A DNA stretch of 64,000 bases from Yeosuana aquiaggeris (GTDB lineage Bacteria; Bacteroidota; Bacteroidia; Flavobacteriales; Flavobacteriaceae). Position numbers and translations under genes: made by a program. The notes below the pieces were generated by a model. It was given only the letters and a program-made list of their open reading frames with translations, ran no database searches and had not been told where the DNA came from. This document shows positions 45,294 to 54,092 of the stretch, piece by piece. Each line of letters starts with the position of its first letter. The first letter of the stretch is position 1. The DNA lies in contig NZ_JBAWKC010000004.1 of assembly GCF_044003965.1 (NCBI RefSeq), positions 307,359-371,358 on the forward strand, written 5' to 3'.

Positions 45294-46700
45294 TCAATTA
45301 AAATTGAAATAGTTTTTAGCGTTATTATAACATATGTCTTGAATCATTTTACCCAAGAACATAATATCATTTGGAACTAATCCTTTATTTAAATCCTCAG
45401 CTAATAAATCACATAATATCCTTCTAAAATATTCGTGCCTTGGAAACGACAAGAAACTTCTGCTATCCGTAAGCATCCCAACAAAACGGCTTAATAAGCC
45501 CATATTAGACAGGGTATTTAATTGCTTTTCCATGCCATCTTTCTGGTCCAAAAACCACCAGCCAGAACCCCATTGCATTTTACCTGGAGCTCCACCTGTT
45601 TGAAAATTTCCCATCATGGTGGCAAACACTTCGTTCTGCGACGGATTTAAATTATAGGTGATCGTTTTTGCTAACTGGTCTGTGGCATTGAGCGTATTAA
45701 AAAGTCTAGACATAAACTCTGCCATAGGAAAATCGCCTATAGAATCACAGCCTGCATCCAGTCCTACTTGTTCTACTAATCGACTGTTATTATTTCTAAT
45801 AGGTCCTAAATGGTATTGTTGTACCCAATTATATTCGTGATACTTTTTACCAAGATAAATGAATAAACTCGATCTGTATTTATTAATCTCTAAGGCCGAT
45901 AGTGCTTCTCCTTCTAATTTCTTATTGAAAATAGCAGCGACTTCTTCCTCTGAAAAATCTTCAATAAATAAAGCTTCTCCCACACCAAAATCTGATAGAC
46001 GACAACCGTTTTCATTAAAATAAAGAATTCTGGCATCGATGGCTTTTATAAAATCTAAATAGTTTTTTATCTCAAAATTTACAGAAGCACTTAATTTATC
46101 CAGGTAAGTAATAAACTTTTCTTGCCCAATCAAAAACAATTCGTCTGCTCTAAAGGTTGGATATACTTTCGTAAAGAAATTAGCTTTTGCTATTGTTTTA
46201 TGATATTGTAAATCATCTGTTGGGTCGTCTGTAGTGCAAACCACCTCAACATTCATATCTTCTAATAACTGTGCGGGGGTTTTATGTTCTAAAACGGTAT
46301 TTGCTTTTTCATAAATAGCTTTGGAAGTACTTGGCTGGAGAATATCATCGATATCAAAATAGCGTTTTAATTCTAACTGTGTCCAGTGAAAGAGTGGATT
46401 CCTTAAGGTGTAAGGCACAGTTTCTGACCATTTATCAAATCTATCTTTCAAACTAGCTGAACCTGTAATGAAGTTTTCATCTATGCCATTGGCACGCATA
46501 CCCCGCCACTTGTAATGGTCTCCATTTAACCAGACTTCGGTAATGTTTTTTACAGGCTGATTTTCTGCAATGAGTTTTGGTGATAAGTGATTGTGATAAT
46601 CAATAATAGGCATGTCTTTGGCATACTCGTGATATAAAATTTCGGCTGCTTTTGAATGCAATAAAAAATTATCGGTAATAATATTTGTTGCGTTAATCAT
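45294..46700 (-). CDS. uxaC: Glucuronate isomerase
   Basis: 468 residues, normal for the family; cytosolic. It isomerises D-glucuronate to D-fructuronate (also galacturonate to tagaturonate). Recognisable features: MPIIDYHNHLSP near the start (metal-binding DxHxH), WLNGDHYKWRGMRANGI, NVEVVCTTDDPTDDLQYHK, QYHLGPIRNNNSRL, GSGWWFLDQKDG, and MLTDSRSFLSFPRHEYFRR. It ends the minus-strand uxu operon 4 bp after uxuA. A GH2 beta-glucuronidase is encoded nearby on the plus strand, which gives glucuronate. Confidence 0.95.
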   Translation of the reverse strand: MINATNIITDNFLLHSKAAEILYHEYAKDMPIIDYHNHLSPKLIAENQPVKNITEVWLNGDHYKWRGMRANGIDENFITGSASLKDRFDKWSETVPYTLRNPLFHWTQLELKRYFDIDDILQPSTSKAIYEKANTVLEHKTPAQLLEDMNVEVVCTTDDPTDDLQYHKTIAKANFFTKVYPTFRADELFLIGQEKFITYLDKLSASVNFEIKNYLDFIKAIDARILYFNENGCRLSDFGVGEALFIEDFSEEEVAAIFNKKLEGEALSALEINKYRSSLFIYLGKKYHEYNWVQQYHLGPIRNNNSRLVEQVGLDAGCDSIGDFPMAEFMSRLFNTLNATDQLAKTITYNLNPSQNEVFATMMGNFQTGGAPGKMQWGSGWWFLDQKDGMEKQLNTLSNMGLLSRFVGMLTDSRSFLSFPRHEYFRRILCDLLAEDLNKGLVPNDIMFLGKMIQDICYNNAKNYFNFN

Positions 46701-46704
46701 AATG

Positions 46705-47883
46705 TTAGATTAAACTTTTTGAGATCCCTAATTCTAATCCGCGTAATTCGGCTAAGCCTCGTAATCTGCCAATTCCTGAATAGCCAGGATTTGTTTTTTT
46801 GTGTAAATCGTCTAACATTTGGTGACCATGATCTGGACGCATCGGGATTAATCGGTCCTTGACACCTGCTGCTTTACGTCTGCGCTCTTCAACAATGACT
46901 TCCTTTACCACGCTATACATATCAACATCGCCTTCTAAATGATTGGCTTCATAGAAATTGCCTTTCGCATCGCGCTTTGTACTTCTTAAATGAATAAAGT
47001 GAACACGGTCTGCAAAACGTTTAAAAATTTGAACCAAATTATTATCAGCTCTCACGCCTAAAGACCCTGTGCAAAAAGTAATGCCATTAGATCTGTCTGA
47101 AACTTGCTCAAATAAATAGGCATAATCGTCTTCTGTACTAACCACTCTTGGTAATCCTAAAATTGGATACGGAGGGTCATCCGGATGAATACACATCAAG
47201 ACATCATTTTGGGAAGCTACAGGAATGATTTCCTTTAAAAACGAGGCTAGGTTTTCTCTTAACTTTTTTGCATCAATGTCTTTATAGGTATCTAAAATGG
47301 TTTGAAATTGCTCCAACGTATAGCCTTCTTCTGCTCCTGGCAGACCGGCAATAATATTATTGACTAATTTTTGTTTAGCTTCGTCTGAAAGCGTATCGAT
47401 ATAGGCTTTCGCTTCTGCTTGTACCTCATCAGAATATGAATCATTAGCACCTGGTCGCTGTAATAAATACAATTCAAACGCTGCAAAAGCCGTCCTATCA
47501 AAACGTAAGGCTTTAGAGCCATCTTCTACTTCAAAAGCCAAATCGGTACGTGTCCAATCCAAAACAGGCATAAAGTTATAACACACAATCTGGATGCTAC
47601 AGGCGGCTAAATTTTGAATGCTTTGTTTGTAATTTTCGATGTACTGCTGAAAATTTCCAGAACGTGTTTTGATGTTTTCATGCACCGGAACACTTTCCAC
47701 AACACTCCAGGTAAGTCCTGCTCTTTCAATCGTTTCCTTTCTCTTTTTAATTTCATCAAGCGTCCAAACGGTTCCGTTTGGAATGTTATGTAATGCCGAC
47801 ACAACGCCTGTTGCTCCTGCTTGTTTTATATCTAATAAGGCTACGGGATCATTGGGTCCGTACCAACGCCATGTTTGTTCCAT
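46705..47883 (-). CDS. uxuA: Mannonate dehydratase
   Basis: 392 residues. It removes water from D-mannonate to give 2-keto-3-deoxygluconate, the third step of glucuronate degradation. Family landmarks: MEQTWRWYGPNDPVALLDIK at the start, VESVPVHENIK, YNFMPVLDWTRTDL, MCIHPDDPPYPILGLPRVVS (metal ligands), FCTGSLGVRADN, VHFIHLRSTKR, and the C-terminal RPDHGHQMLDD. Length and motifs are complete. Operon order SDR-uxuA-uxaC, with 16 bp to the SDR gene upstream. Confidence 0.96.
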   Translation of the reverse strand: MEQTWRWYGPNDPVALLDIKQAGATGVVSALHNIPNGTVWTLDEIKKRKETIERAGLTWSVVESVPVHENIKTRSGNFQQYIENYKQSIQNLAACSIQIVCYNFMPVLDWTRTDLAFEVEDGSKALRFDRTAFAAFELYLLQRPGANDSYSDEVQAEAKAYIDTLSDEAKQKLVNNIIAGLPGAEEGYTLEQFQTILDTYKDIDAKKLRENLASFLKEIIPVASQNDVLMCIHPDDPPYPILGLPRVVSTEDDYAYLFEQVSDRSNGITFCTGSLGVRADNNLVQIFKRFADRVHFIHLRSTKRDAKGNFYEANHLEGDVDMYSVVKEVIVEERRRKAAGVKDRLIPMRPDHGHQMLDDLHKKTNPGYSGIGRLRGLAELRGLELGISKSLI

Positions 47884-47899
47884 AATTTTTTAATTTCAA

Positions 47900-48727
47900 T
47901 TAAACACCGCTGTAAGCAGAAAAGCCACCATCTATTGGAATGACAACGCCTGTAACGAAAGAAGACGCATCATCACATAAGTACAAAGTTGTACTTATTA
48001 AATCTTCAGGTTCTCCATAACGACCCATGGGGGTTTGGTCTATAATCTGCTGCCCTCTTTTTGTTAAACTGCCATCTGAATTGGTCAGTAAGGTCCTGTT
48101 TTGATCTGTCAAGAAAAATCCTGGTGCCAAGGCATTAACTCTTATCCCTACTTTTGAAAAATGTACTGCCAACCATTGTGTAAAATTGGAAACTGCCGCT
48201 TTTGCACCACTGTAAGCTGGTATTTTTGTTAATGGCGTAAAGGCGTTCATGGATGAAATATTTAAAATACTGCATCCCTTTTTCCCAACCATATCTTTAG
48301 CAAAAATTTGTGTTGTCAATAAGGTTCCTATAAAATTTAAGTTAAACACGAATTTGATGCCTTCGGGGTCTAAATCAAAAAATGTTTTAAATCCTTCAGT
48401 AGTGTTCTCCAAATCGTCTTCTAAGAGGTGAGGATTAGAAGTGGTTCCTAATGGATGATTTCCTCCGGCGCCATTTATTAATATATCACAGCTTCCTAAT
48501 TTTGAATTGACTTCTGCCTTAGCTGATTCTAACGATGCCTTTTCTAAAACATTGGCCATAAGGCCTATTGCAAATCCCCCCTCTGCATTAATGTCATCAG
48601 CAACTTTTTCTGCTGCTTCAAGCTTTAAATCCAAAACCGCCATCTTATGCCCTTGCTTTGCCAAAGCTTTTGCCAACGCACTGCACAATACGCCTCCAGC
48701 TCCTGTTACTACGATTACTTTACTCAT
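47900..48727 (-). CDS. SDR oxidoreductase, D-mannonate oxidoreductase (fructuronate reductase) type
   Basis: 275 residues. Classical SDR motifs: VVTGAGGVLCSALAKAL (coenzyme binding), NGAGGNHP, ISSMNAFTPLTKIPAYSGAK with catalytic Ser, Tyr and Lys, and NALAPGFFLTDQN. In Bacteroidota uronate operons this SDR replaces the long UxuB family and reduces fructuronate to mannonate with NAD(P)H. The assignment to this step rests on gene context between the isomerase and the dehydratase. First gene of the operon, divergent from the LacI regulator. Confidence 0.88.
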   Translation of the reverse strand: MSKVIVVTGAGGVLCSALAKALAKQGHKMAVLDLKLEAAEKVADDINAEGGFAIGLMANVLEKASLESAKAEVNSKLGSCDILINGAGGNHPLGTTSNPHLLEDDLENTTEGFKTFFDLDPEGIKFVFNLNFIGTLLTTQIFAKDMVGKKGCSILNISSMNAFTPLTKIPAYSGAKAAVSNFTQWLAVHFSKVGIRVNALAPGFFLTDQNRTLLTNSDGSLTKRGQQIIDQTPMGRYGEPEDLISTTLYLCDDASSFVTGVVIPIDGGFSAYSGV

Positions 48728-48774
48728 CTATATATATTTTTGATTTTTTTAATCTTTCACTTCCAATAAACAAA

Positions 48775-48823
48775 TTCGTGTGCGTACACGAAAATATAAA
48801 TAATTATTGTGTGCGCCAACAAT
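48775..48823. promoter_or_regulatory. Two LacI-type operator candidates between SDR and regulator genes
   Basis: TTCGTGTGCGTACACGAA (48775-48792) has outer 7-bp arms in perfect inverted symmetry. ATTGTGTGCGCCAACAAT (48806-48823) shares the TGTGCG core and weaker symmetry. Their centres are 31 bp apart, about three helical turns, so two dimers could bind one face of the DNA. They sit in the 179-bp divergent gap. Confidence 0.6.
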
Positions 48824-48861
48824 TTTATAACTTTTGCTATTATTTTTCTTAGAAGAATAAG

Positions 48862-48869
48862 TATTTTTG
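48862..48869 (+). promoter_or_regulatory. -7 box of the LacI-type regulator gene
   Basis: TATTTTTG, a perfect TAnnTTTG, 37 bp before the ATG. A TTTG at 48833-48836 is 25 bp upstream, longer than the usual -33 spacing. It lies beyond both operator candidates. Confidence 0.45.
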
Positions 48870-48906
48870 TGAAAATAGATTGATTTAAATACTTTAAAAA
48901 TCACAA

Positions 48907-49959
48907 ATGACAAGAATAAAAGATATCGCTAGAGAAGCCAATGTATCAGAAGGAACTATAGATAGAGTAATTCATAACAGAGGTGGCGTATCTAAGAAAA
49001 CTGAGATAAAAATTAAAGAAATTCTCAAAAAAAGAAATTTTACTTTAAATCCTGTTGCAAGTGCCTTGGCTAGGCAAAAGAAATATAAAATTGCTGTTTT
49101 AATTCCCGAATTTAGCGAAAGTGATATCTTTTGGGAATTACCCAATTTAGGTATTTTAAAGGCTATTGATGACATAAAAAGTTTAGGGGTTGAGGTTGCT
49201 ATTTTTAAATATGAACAATACAGTCCGCAATCATACAAAAAAAGCTTCGATTTGCTATTAAAAGGAAATCCATCTGCTGTAATATTTGTACCCATGTTTT
49301 TAAAGGAAACTTCAAAAATCGTGAACCAATTAAAAAAATTACAGATTAAATATTTTTTTTTAAATATTGATTTTGAAGAATTTGAAAATAGCATTTTTAT
49401 TGGACAGAATTCTTACATGGCAGGATTTATTTCAGGCAAACTGATGCATTTGTCTGTACCTGAAGAAGCTTCTTTTTTAATTTTACAATCAAAACATCAA
49501 GTCGGTGATAACAATGCGATCTCCAAGAGAATTGAAGGCTTTAAAAACTATTTTAAAACCCATAAAATTGAAGTTGAAATTTTATTATTAAACATTGCTA
49601 ACTTTAGCGATATTGAGAGTACTCGTAAAAAAATAAACAATTTCCTGGATAAACATTCTGAAATTAAAGGCCTTTTTATTCCCTCCAGTAGGATATCCCA
49701 TATCGTTTCATGCTTATCTGATCTACACATAAAACAACTAAAATTGATTGGTTTTGATAATACACCTCAAAATATTGAATGCTTAAAAAATGGAGATGTT
49801 TCATTTTTAATTTCTCAAAAACCTTTTGATCAAGGTTACGAGTCTATTCTTTTGATGAAAGATTATTTACTCAAAGATAAATTACCTAAAGATAAAATCT
49901 ATTTACCTATTGATATTCTAATAAAAGAGAATGTTATGTTTAATGAAAGAATACTGTAG
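48907..49959 (+). CDS. LacI-family transcriptional regulator, uronate locus
   Basis: 350 residues. N-terminal helix-turn-helix TRIKDIAREANVSEGTIDRVIHNRGGVS and hinge NFTLNPVASALARQKKYKI, then a periplasmic-binding-like effector domain (IAVLIPEFSESDIFWELP, NPSAVIFVPMF, NSYMAGFISGKLMHL, KLIGFDNTPQNIECL, QKPFDQGYESILLM). It lies divergent from the SDR-uxuA-uxaC operon, with palindromes in between, so it very likely represses or controls uronate catabolism; the effector is inferred to be a uronate intermediate. Confidence 0.9.
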   Translation: MTRIKDIAREANVSEGTIDRVIHNRGGVSKKTEIKIKEILKKRNFTLNPVASALARQKKYKIAVLIPEFSESDIFWELPNLGILKAIDDIKSLGVEVAIFKYEQYSPQSYKKSFDLLLKGNPSAVIFVPMFLKETSKIVNQLKKLQIKYFFLNIDFEEFENSIFIGQNSYMAGFISGKLMHLSVPEEASFLILQSKHQVGDNNAISKRIEGFKNYFKTHKIEVEILLLNIANFSDIESTRKKINNFLDKHSEIKGLFIPSSRISHIVSCLSDLHIKQLKLIGFDNTPQNIECLKNGDVSFLISQKPFDQGYESILLMKDYLLKDKLPKDKIYLPIDILIKENVMFNERIL

Positions 49960-50324
49960 TTTTTGAGAATGGGATTAATGATGAAGATTATAATTTCTAG
50001 GTTCAATGAATAAGCGAAACACATTTGTTTTTCGTTTTTCAATAAGATTAAGGTAATGGGAAGCTTACACAAGACAAAAAACCTTTAGTTTTCAAAACAC
50101 CGAATATGTATATAAATTATCTATTTAATAAATATTTCACCATTAAGAAAAGGGTATAATTATAATTTTGAACTAGCTAGCTTTTGTGTTAAGAAGTTTG
50201 TCAGAGATGAAAAAAGATAGACTTAAAAAGTTTAAAACATTTTGAGGGTTATTTATCCTTCTGATCGGGTTTTATATATTGAATTCGTGAAAGCAACATA
50301 AAAAAATGAATTAAAAAATAAACA
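49960..50324. other. 365-bp region upstream of the GH2 gene
   Basis: Contains TAATTTTG (50163-50170), a TAnnTTTG box without a clear -33 partner, and an imperfect palindrome CGAAACACATTTGTTTTTCG at 50015-50034. The latter is not a copy of the LacI operators at 48775-48823, so co-regulation of the GH2 gene is not shown by sequence. No small gene seen. Confidence 0.4.
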
Positions 50325-52184
50325 ATGAAAAAATTAAATGTATTTCTTTTATTAACTATTAATTGTCTATTCTTCGCTCAAGCTCAGAACGATCTTATAA
50401 CAAATACTCAAGGAAGGGAAACAATCTCCTTGAATGGAACATGGTACTATATTATTGACCCATATGACACAGGATTCTATAATTATAGATTTAAGGAACG
50501 AAATGAAGACGATAAAGGAGCCTATTGGAACGAACCAAAATTAGAAAGTAAAACTGAATGGACCGAGCACGATTATAAAGAGCCTAACCAAATTAATGTC
50601 CCCGGGGACTGGAACTCTCAAGACCGGATTTTTGCCTATTATGAAGGTTCCGTTTGGTATCAACGTGATTTTGACATGCCGGAAATGGAACCAAATGAAG
50701 AGTTATATCTATATTTTGGGGCGGTTAATTATGAAGCCCATGTATATTTAAACGGAAAAAAAATTGGAATGCATAAAGGAGGATTTACCCCATTCAATTT
50801 TAAAATTCCAACTGAAATACTAAAAGATACCGCTAATTATTTAGTAGTTAGGGTAGACAATAAAAGACATTCTGAAGAAATACCTACACTAAATACGGAT
50901 TGGTGGAATTATGGCGGTATAACACGCGATGTAAAGCTTATAGTGACTCCCAAACAATTTATACAACAATATCATTTACAACTAGATGAAAATCAGGATA
51001 TAGTCAGTGGGCAGAAGAAGAAACGTTATCAGATAAAGGGATGGTTAAAATTTAATGAAACTGTTAAGGATGCTGCAGTAACTTTAAAGATACCCGAATT
51101 GAAACTTGAGAAAGAATTTCTGGTTTCAGGGGATTCCCTCAATTTAGCTTTTGAAGTAAAAAAACTGAACTTATGGTCTACTCATGATCCAAAACTTTAT
51201 GATGTAAACTTAACTATTGGTAACCATACTCTTAAAGATAAAATTGGATTTAGAAAAATTGAAGTTGATGGTGAAAAAATAATGCTTAATGGCAAGCAAA
51301 TATTTTTAAGAGGAATCAGTTTACATGAAGAAATACCTCAAGATGTTCGCAGGGCCCATAGTAAAAAGGATGCGAAGCAGCTTTTTAAATGGGCTCAAGA
51401 TTTAAACGCAAATATGGTACGGCTAGCACATTATCCTCATAACGAGTATATGCCGCGAGTGGCTGATTCATTGGGAGTTTTGTTATGGACAGAAATCCCT
51501 GTTTACTGGACCATTAATTTTGGAAGCAAGGAAGTGCTAGAAAAAGCCCAAACGCAGTTAAAAGAAATGATCAGCAGAGACAGAAACCGAGCTTCTGTAA
51601 TCATCTGGTCAGTTGGCAATGAAACTCCTGTGAGTGAGACTAGAACTGAATTTATGAGTACCTTGGTAAAAGACGCTAAAAAATTGGATCCATCACGTTT
51701 GGTTTCGGCAGCATTAGAGGTTGGTTATAGCGCAGGGGTGAATAATGTGGATGACCCCCTAGGAGAATTCACAGATATTGTTTCTTTAAACGAATATTTA
51801 GGGTGGTATACTGGCTTACCAGATGCGTGTAGAACAGCCAAATGGGAAACCAAATACAAAAAACCCTTTTTTATAAGTGAAACAGGAGCTGGGGCTAAAG
51901 GAGGCTTTCATGATGTAAAAGAAATGCGTTTTAGCGAGGAATATCAGGAATGGTATTACAAAGAACAGATTAACATGTTTAAGAATAGATTTCCTGATAA
52001 TTTTGCAGGTCTTTCACCATGGATATTGGCAGATTTTAGGTCACCAAGGCGAAACAATCCTGATTTTCAGGAGGGTTGGAACCGCAAAGGATTAATAGAC
52101 AATGAGGGCAACAAAAAACTGGCGTTTTTTGTGTTGAAAAACTATTATCAAGAGCTAAAGCAAATACAAGAGAAAAAGGATTAA
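50325..52184 (+). CDS. GH2 beta-glucuronidase, exported
   Basis: 619 residues. Signal peptide MKKLNVFLLLTINCLFFAQAQ. It has the three GH2 parts: sugar-binding domain (RETISLNGTWYYIID, INVPGDWNSQ, LYFGAVNYEAHVYLNGKKIG), Ig-like middle, and TIM barrel (LRGISLHEEIPQ, NMVRLAHYPHNEYMPRVADSLG). The acid/base Glu is in WSVGNETP (about residue 432) and the nucleophile Glu in FISETGAGAKGG (about residue 519). It should release terminal glucuronate from oligo- or polysaccharides in the periplasm, feeding the uxaC-uxuA route opposite. Galactosidase specificity is possible in GH2, but the context favours glucuronate. Confidence 0.9.
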   Translation: MKKLNVFLLLTINCLFFAQAQNDLITNTQGRETISLNGTWYYIIDPYDTGFYNYRFKERNEDDKGAYWNEPKLESKTEWTEHDYKEPNQINVPGDWNSQDRIFAYYEGSVWYQRDFDMPEMEPNEELYLYFGAVNYEAHVYLNGKKIGMHKGGFTPFNFKIPTEILKDTANYLVVRVDNKRHSEEIPTLNTDWWNYGGITRDVKLIVTPKQFIQQYHLQLDENQDIVSGQKKKRYQIKGWLKFNETVKDAAVTLKIPELKLEKEFLVSGDSLNLAFEVKKLNLWSTHDPKLYDVNLTIGNHTLKDKIGFRKIEVDGEKIMLNGKQIFLRGISLHEEIPQDVRRAHSKKDAKQLFKWAQDLNANMVRLAHYPHNEYMPRVADSLGVLLWTEIPVYWTINFGSKEVLEKAQTQLKEMISRDRNRASVIIWSVGNETPVSETRTEFMSTLVKDAKKLDPSRLVSAALEVGYSAGVNNVDDPLGEFTDIVSLNEYLGWYTGLPDACRTAKWETKYKKPFFISETGAGAKGGFHDVKEMRFSEEYQEWYYKEQINMFKNRFPDNFAGLSPWILADFRSPRRNNPDFQEGWNRKGLIDNEGNKKLAFFVLKNYYQELKQIQEKKD

Positions 52185-52201
52185 AAATAGTTTAGAATAT
52201 T

Positions 52202-52270
52202 AAAGACCTTTATAAAACCACTTCACCAAAAGAAATATTAATGGATATGATTGAAAAATCAGGGAATTAG
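52202..52270 (+). repeat. 69-bp direct repeat, left copy (3' gene tail)
   Basis: Reads KDLYKTTSPKEILMDMIEKS, then GN and a stop. It is 67/69 identical to 53987-54055. No start codon or upstream part is present, so it is the end of a lost or elsewhere-located gene. Confidence 0.75.
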
Positions 52271-53340
52271 TAATATTCTATTTTTCTCTCAATTAAAAAT
52301 TTGGGCTTGCCATTTTTAAAAAAGTAAATTTTTGAAATATTGTTATAATTATCATATTCGAATTTTTCACTATATTTTATAATATTTTTATTGAGAGAAT
52401 TGTTCTGGCTTTCAATTATTTCTATAATTGCACCATTTATATCCCTAATAATCCTTGTATTTATATACCATTTCAATCCACCAAAATCATATATCAATTT
52501 TGTTCCAGTTTTAAGGCCTATCTCATTATAATAATGGTTTAATTCGATAGTCGATTTTGCTTCACCTATTATGTCCGTTTTTTTTAATTCTTTTAATAGC
52601 TTTCCATTATTGTCATAATCACAAGTGTATGTTTCAATAACATTTCCATTAATTTCATTAATATTGCTTTTATGAGTTATTTCTATAACTAAACTCCCAT
52701 TTTCATTATAAGACTTAATGGATTTCAAATAAACAGCTTCCTCTCTGCTGGACTCTTCAAGCAAGAAAACATCTGCTAAAAATTGTATTAATGAATAACC
52801 ATGTAATTCAGTATAAAAAGTTTCAACATTATTGTCATTTTCATTGTAACAGTGAGTGTACTTTTTATAAGTATTTGCTTCAAAAAATTCTTCTTGAATT
52901 AACTTGTTAAGCTCATCGTAAGTGTACTTTTCTACTCTCACACAATCTCCATTAGGATTATAGCCCTTTACTTCAATAAGGTTGTCAAATTCATCATAAT
53001 TATAAGTATAGCTCCTGTGATTTGAATATTTAGGGTAATCTATTGTTTCTATCACCCTTCCCAGTTCATCATATTTTATATAGAAATTAGAATCATTATC
53101 AAAATCACCAATCCTTCTTCCTTTTTGTAATTTCCCCGATTTAAAACTTAACTTATATTTTGTTTGGTCTATGGATTTTGTCTTGCCAAAGGTATCGAAG
53201 GAAATTCCCCAATAAAATTTTTTTTCTTTATAGGTATTCAAAAACCCTAAATCACCATACGAAGGCAATTGAGAATAAGAATGATTAACAACAAAAATTA
53301 GCTGTAAAAAAATGAATAATATTTTAAGTCTTATTTTCAA
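52267..53340 (-). CDS. Exported protein with YD-type repeats
   Basis: 357 residues. Signal peptide MKIRLKILFIFLQLIFVVNHSYSQ; then a beta-rich series of YD-like units: FYIKYDELGRVIETI, YTYNYDEFDNLIEVKGYN, EKYTYDELNKLIQEE, CDYDNNGKLLKELKK, KFEYDNYNNISKIYFF. Such repeats form spirals in the Rhs/wall-associated families, but this short version lacks the Rhs core and toxin tail. Function unknown. The small tail of the direct repeat overlaps its stop. Confidence 0.75.
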   Translation of the reverse strand: MKIRLKILFIFLQLIFVVNHSYSQLPSYGDLGFLNTYKEKKFYWGISFDTFGKTKSIDQTKYKLSFKSGKLQKGRRIGDFDNDSNFYIKYDELGRVIETIDYPKYSNHRSYTYNYDEFDNLIEVKGYNPNGDCVRVEKYTYDELNKLIQEEFFEANTYKKYTHCYNENDNNVETFYTELHGYSLIQFLADVFLLEESSREEAVYLKSIKSYNENGSLVIEITHKSNINEINGNVIETYTCDYDNNGKLLKELKKTDIIGEAKSTIELNHYYNEIGLKTGTKLIYDFGGLKWYINTRIIRDINGAIIEIIESQNNSLNKNIIKYSEKFEYDNYNNISKIYFFKNGKPKFLIERKIEYY

Positions 53341-53352
53341 AATTTTAAATTA

Positions 53353-53748
53353 TTATTCGGATAAATCCAACCAATTTCCTCCTCCTGTATCTATGAAATA
53401 CCACACCAAAATAACCACTGTTAATGACCCCAAAATAGTTGCAACAGTTGCAATGGTTGATTTACTTTTATCTTGCAGACGTATTTTATTGAGGTCATTT
53501 GCTTGTAAAGGTCTTTTTATTTTTTCTCCTTTTATATCCTGAATGCCATAAAAATGGTCGTCTTCAAATACAATACGTTGAAATTTGTAGGTTTCCTTCG
53601 TTTTCATTTCAACTTTTGACTTTAATTCTTGCAATACTGCTGCCTCTAATGAAACTGAATTTTTCTGATAGACTACACAACTTTGGAGAAGGATTAATGT
53701 TATAAATATCAAAACTAAATGTTCAATATATGTTCTTATTGTTGACAT
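53353..53748 (-). CDS. Small lipoprotein with C-terminal membrane helix
   Basis: 131 residues. Lipobox LILLQSC (Cys ~24), a charged domain (KTKETYKFQRIVFEDDHFYG, IQDIKGEKIKRPLQANDLNKIRL) and a hydrophobic helix near the end (TIATVATILGSLTVVILVWYF). Bacteroidota proteins with this VFEDDxFYGI...KI(R/Q) pattern are common and uncharacterised. It is 12 bp upstream of the YD-repeat gene and probably co-transcribed. Confidence 0.7.
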   Translation of the reverse strand: MSTIRTYIEHLVLIFITLILLQSCVVYQKNSVSLEAAVLQELKSKVEMKTKETYKFQRIVFEDDHFYGIQDIKGEKIKRPLQANDLNKIRLQDKSKSTIATVATILGSLTVVILVWYFIDTGGGNWLDLSE

Positions 53749-53823
53749 AATAATAAATAAATTAGAATTAAAATATTATTTAAACCTAGGAGTAATTTTA
53801 CTTGTTTTCAATGATAATTATCA

Positions 53824-53952
53824 ATCAATAACTGTTATGCGATTGATAAATTCTTTGTTGAGGTTGTCTATGATAATGAACATAACCCCGCAACCGAGGT
53901 AAGAAGTTTTAAATATGGGCATAGTCTTGATATGTATGCTGGAAAGATTTAA
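53824..53952 (+). pseudogene. Truncated copy D of a small flavobacterial gene
   Basis: Reads INNCYAIDKFFVEVVYDNEH, NPATEVRSFKYGHSLDMYAG, ending KI and TAA. It is open over 42 codons but lacks the N-terminal half. Together with 43391, 44264 and 45021 it marks four remains of one family within ~10 kb. Confidence 0.6.
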
Positions 53953-53986
53953 CAGTAATTACTAAAACAAGTTTAAATGAAAAAAG

Positions 53987-54055
53987 AAAGACCTTTATAA
54001 AACCACTTCACCAAAAGAAATATTAATGGATATGATTGAGAAATCAAGGAATTAG
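53987..54055 (+). repeat. 69-bp direct repeat, right copy (3' gene tail)
   Basis: Second copy of the tail at 52202-52270 (two base differences: gaa/gag and ggg/agg). It is just upstream of the DUF6090 genes. Confidence 0.75.
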
Positions 54056-54092
54056 TATATTTATAACTTGTTGAAGTTAACCAACCAACCTT

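Noticed and set aside
50015..50034. Palindrome upstream of the GH2 gene as a LacI operator
   Set aside because: Its arms do not match those of the two operators at 48775-48823.
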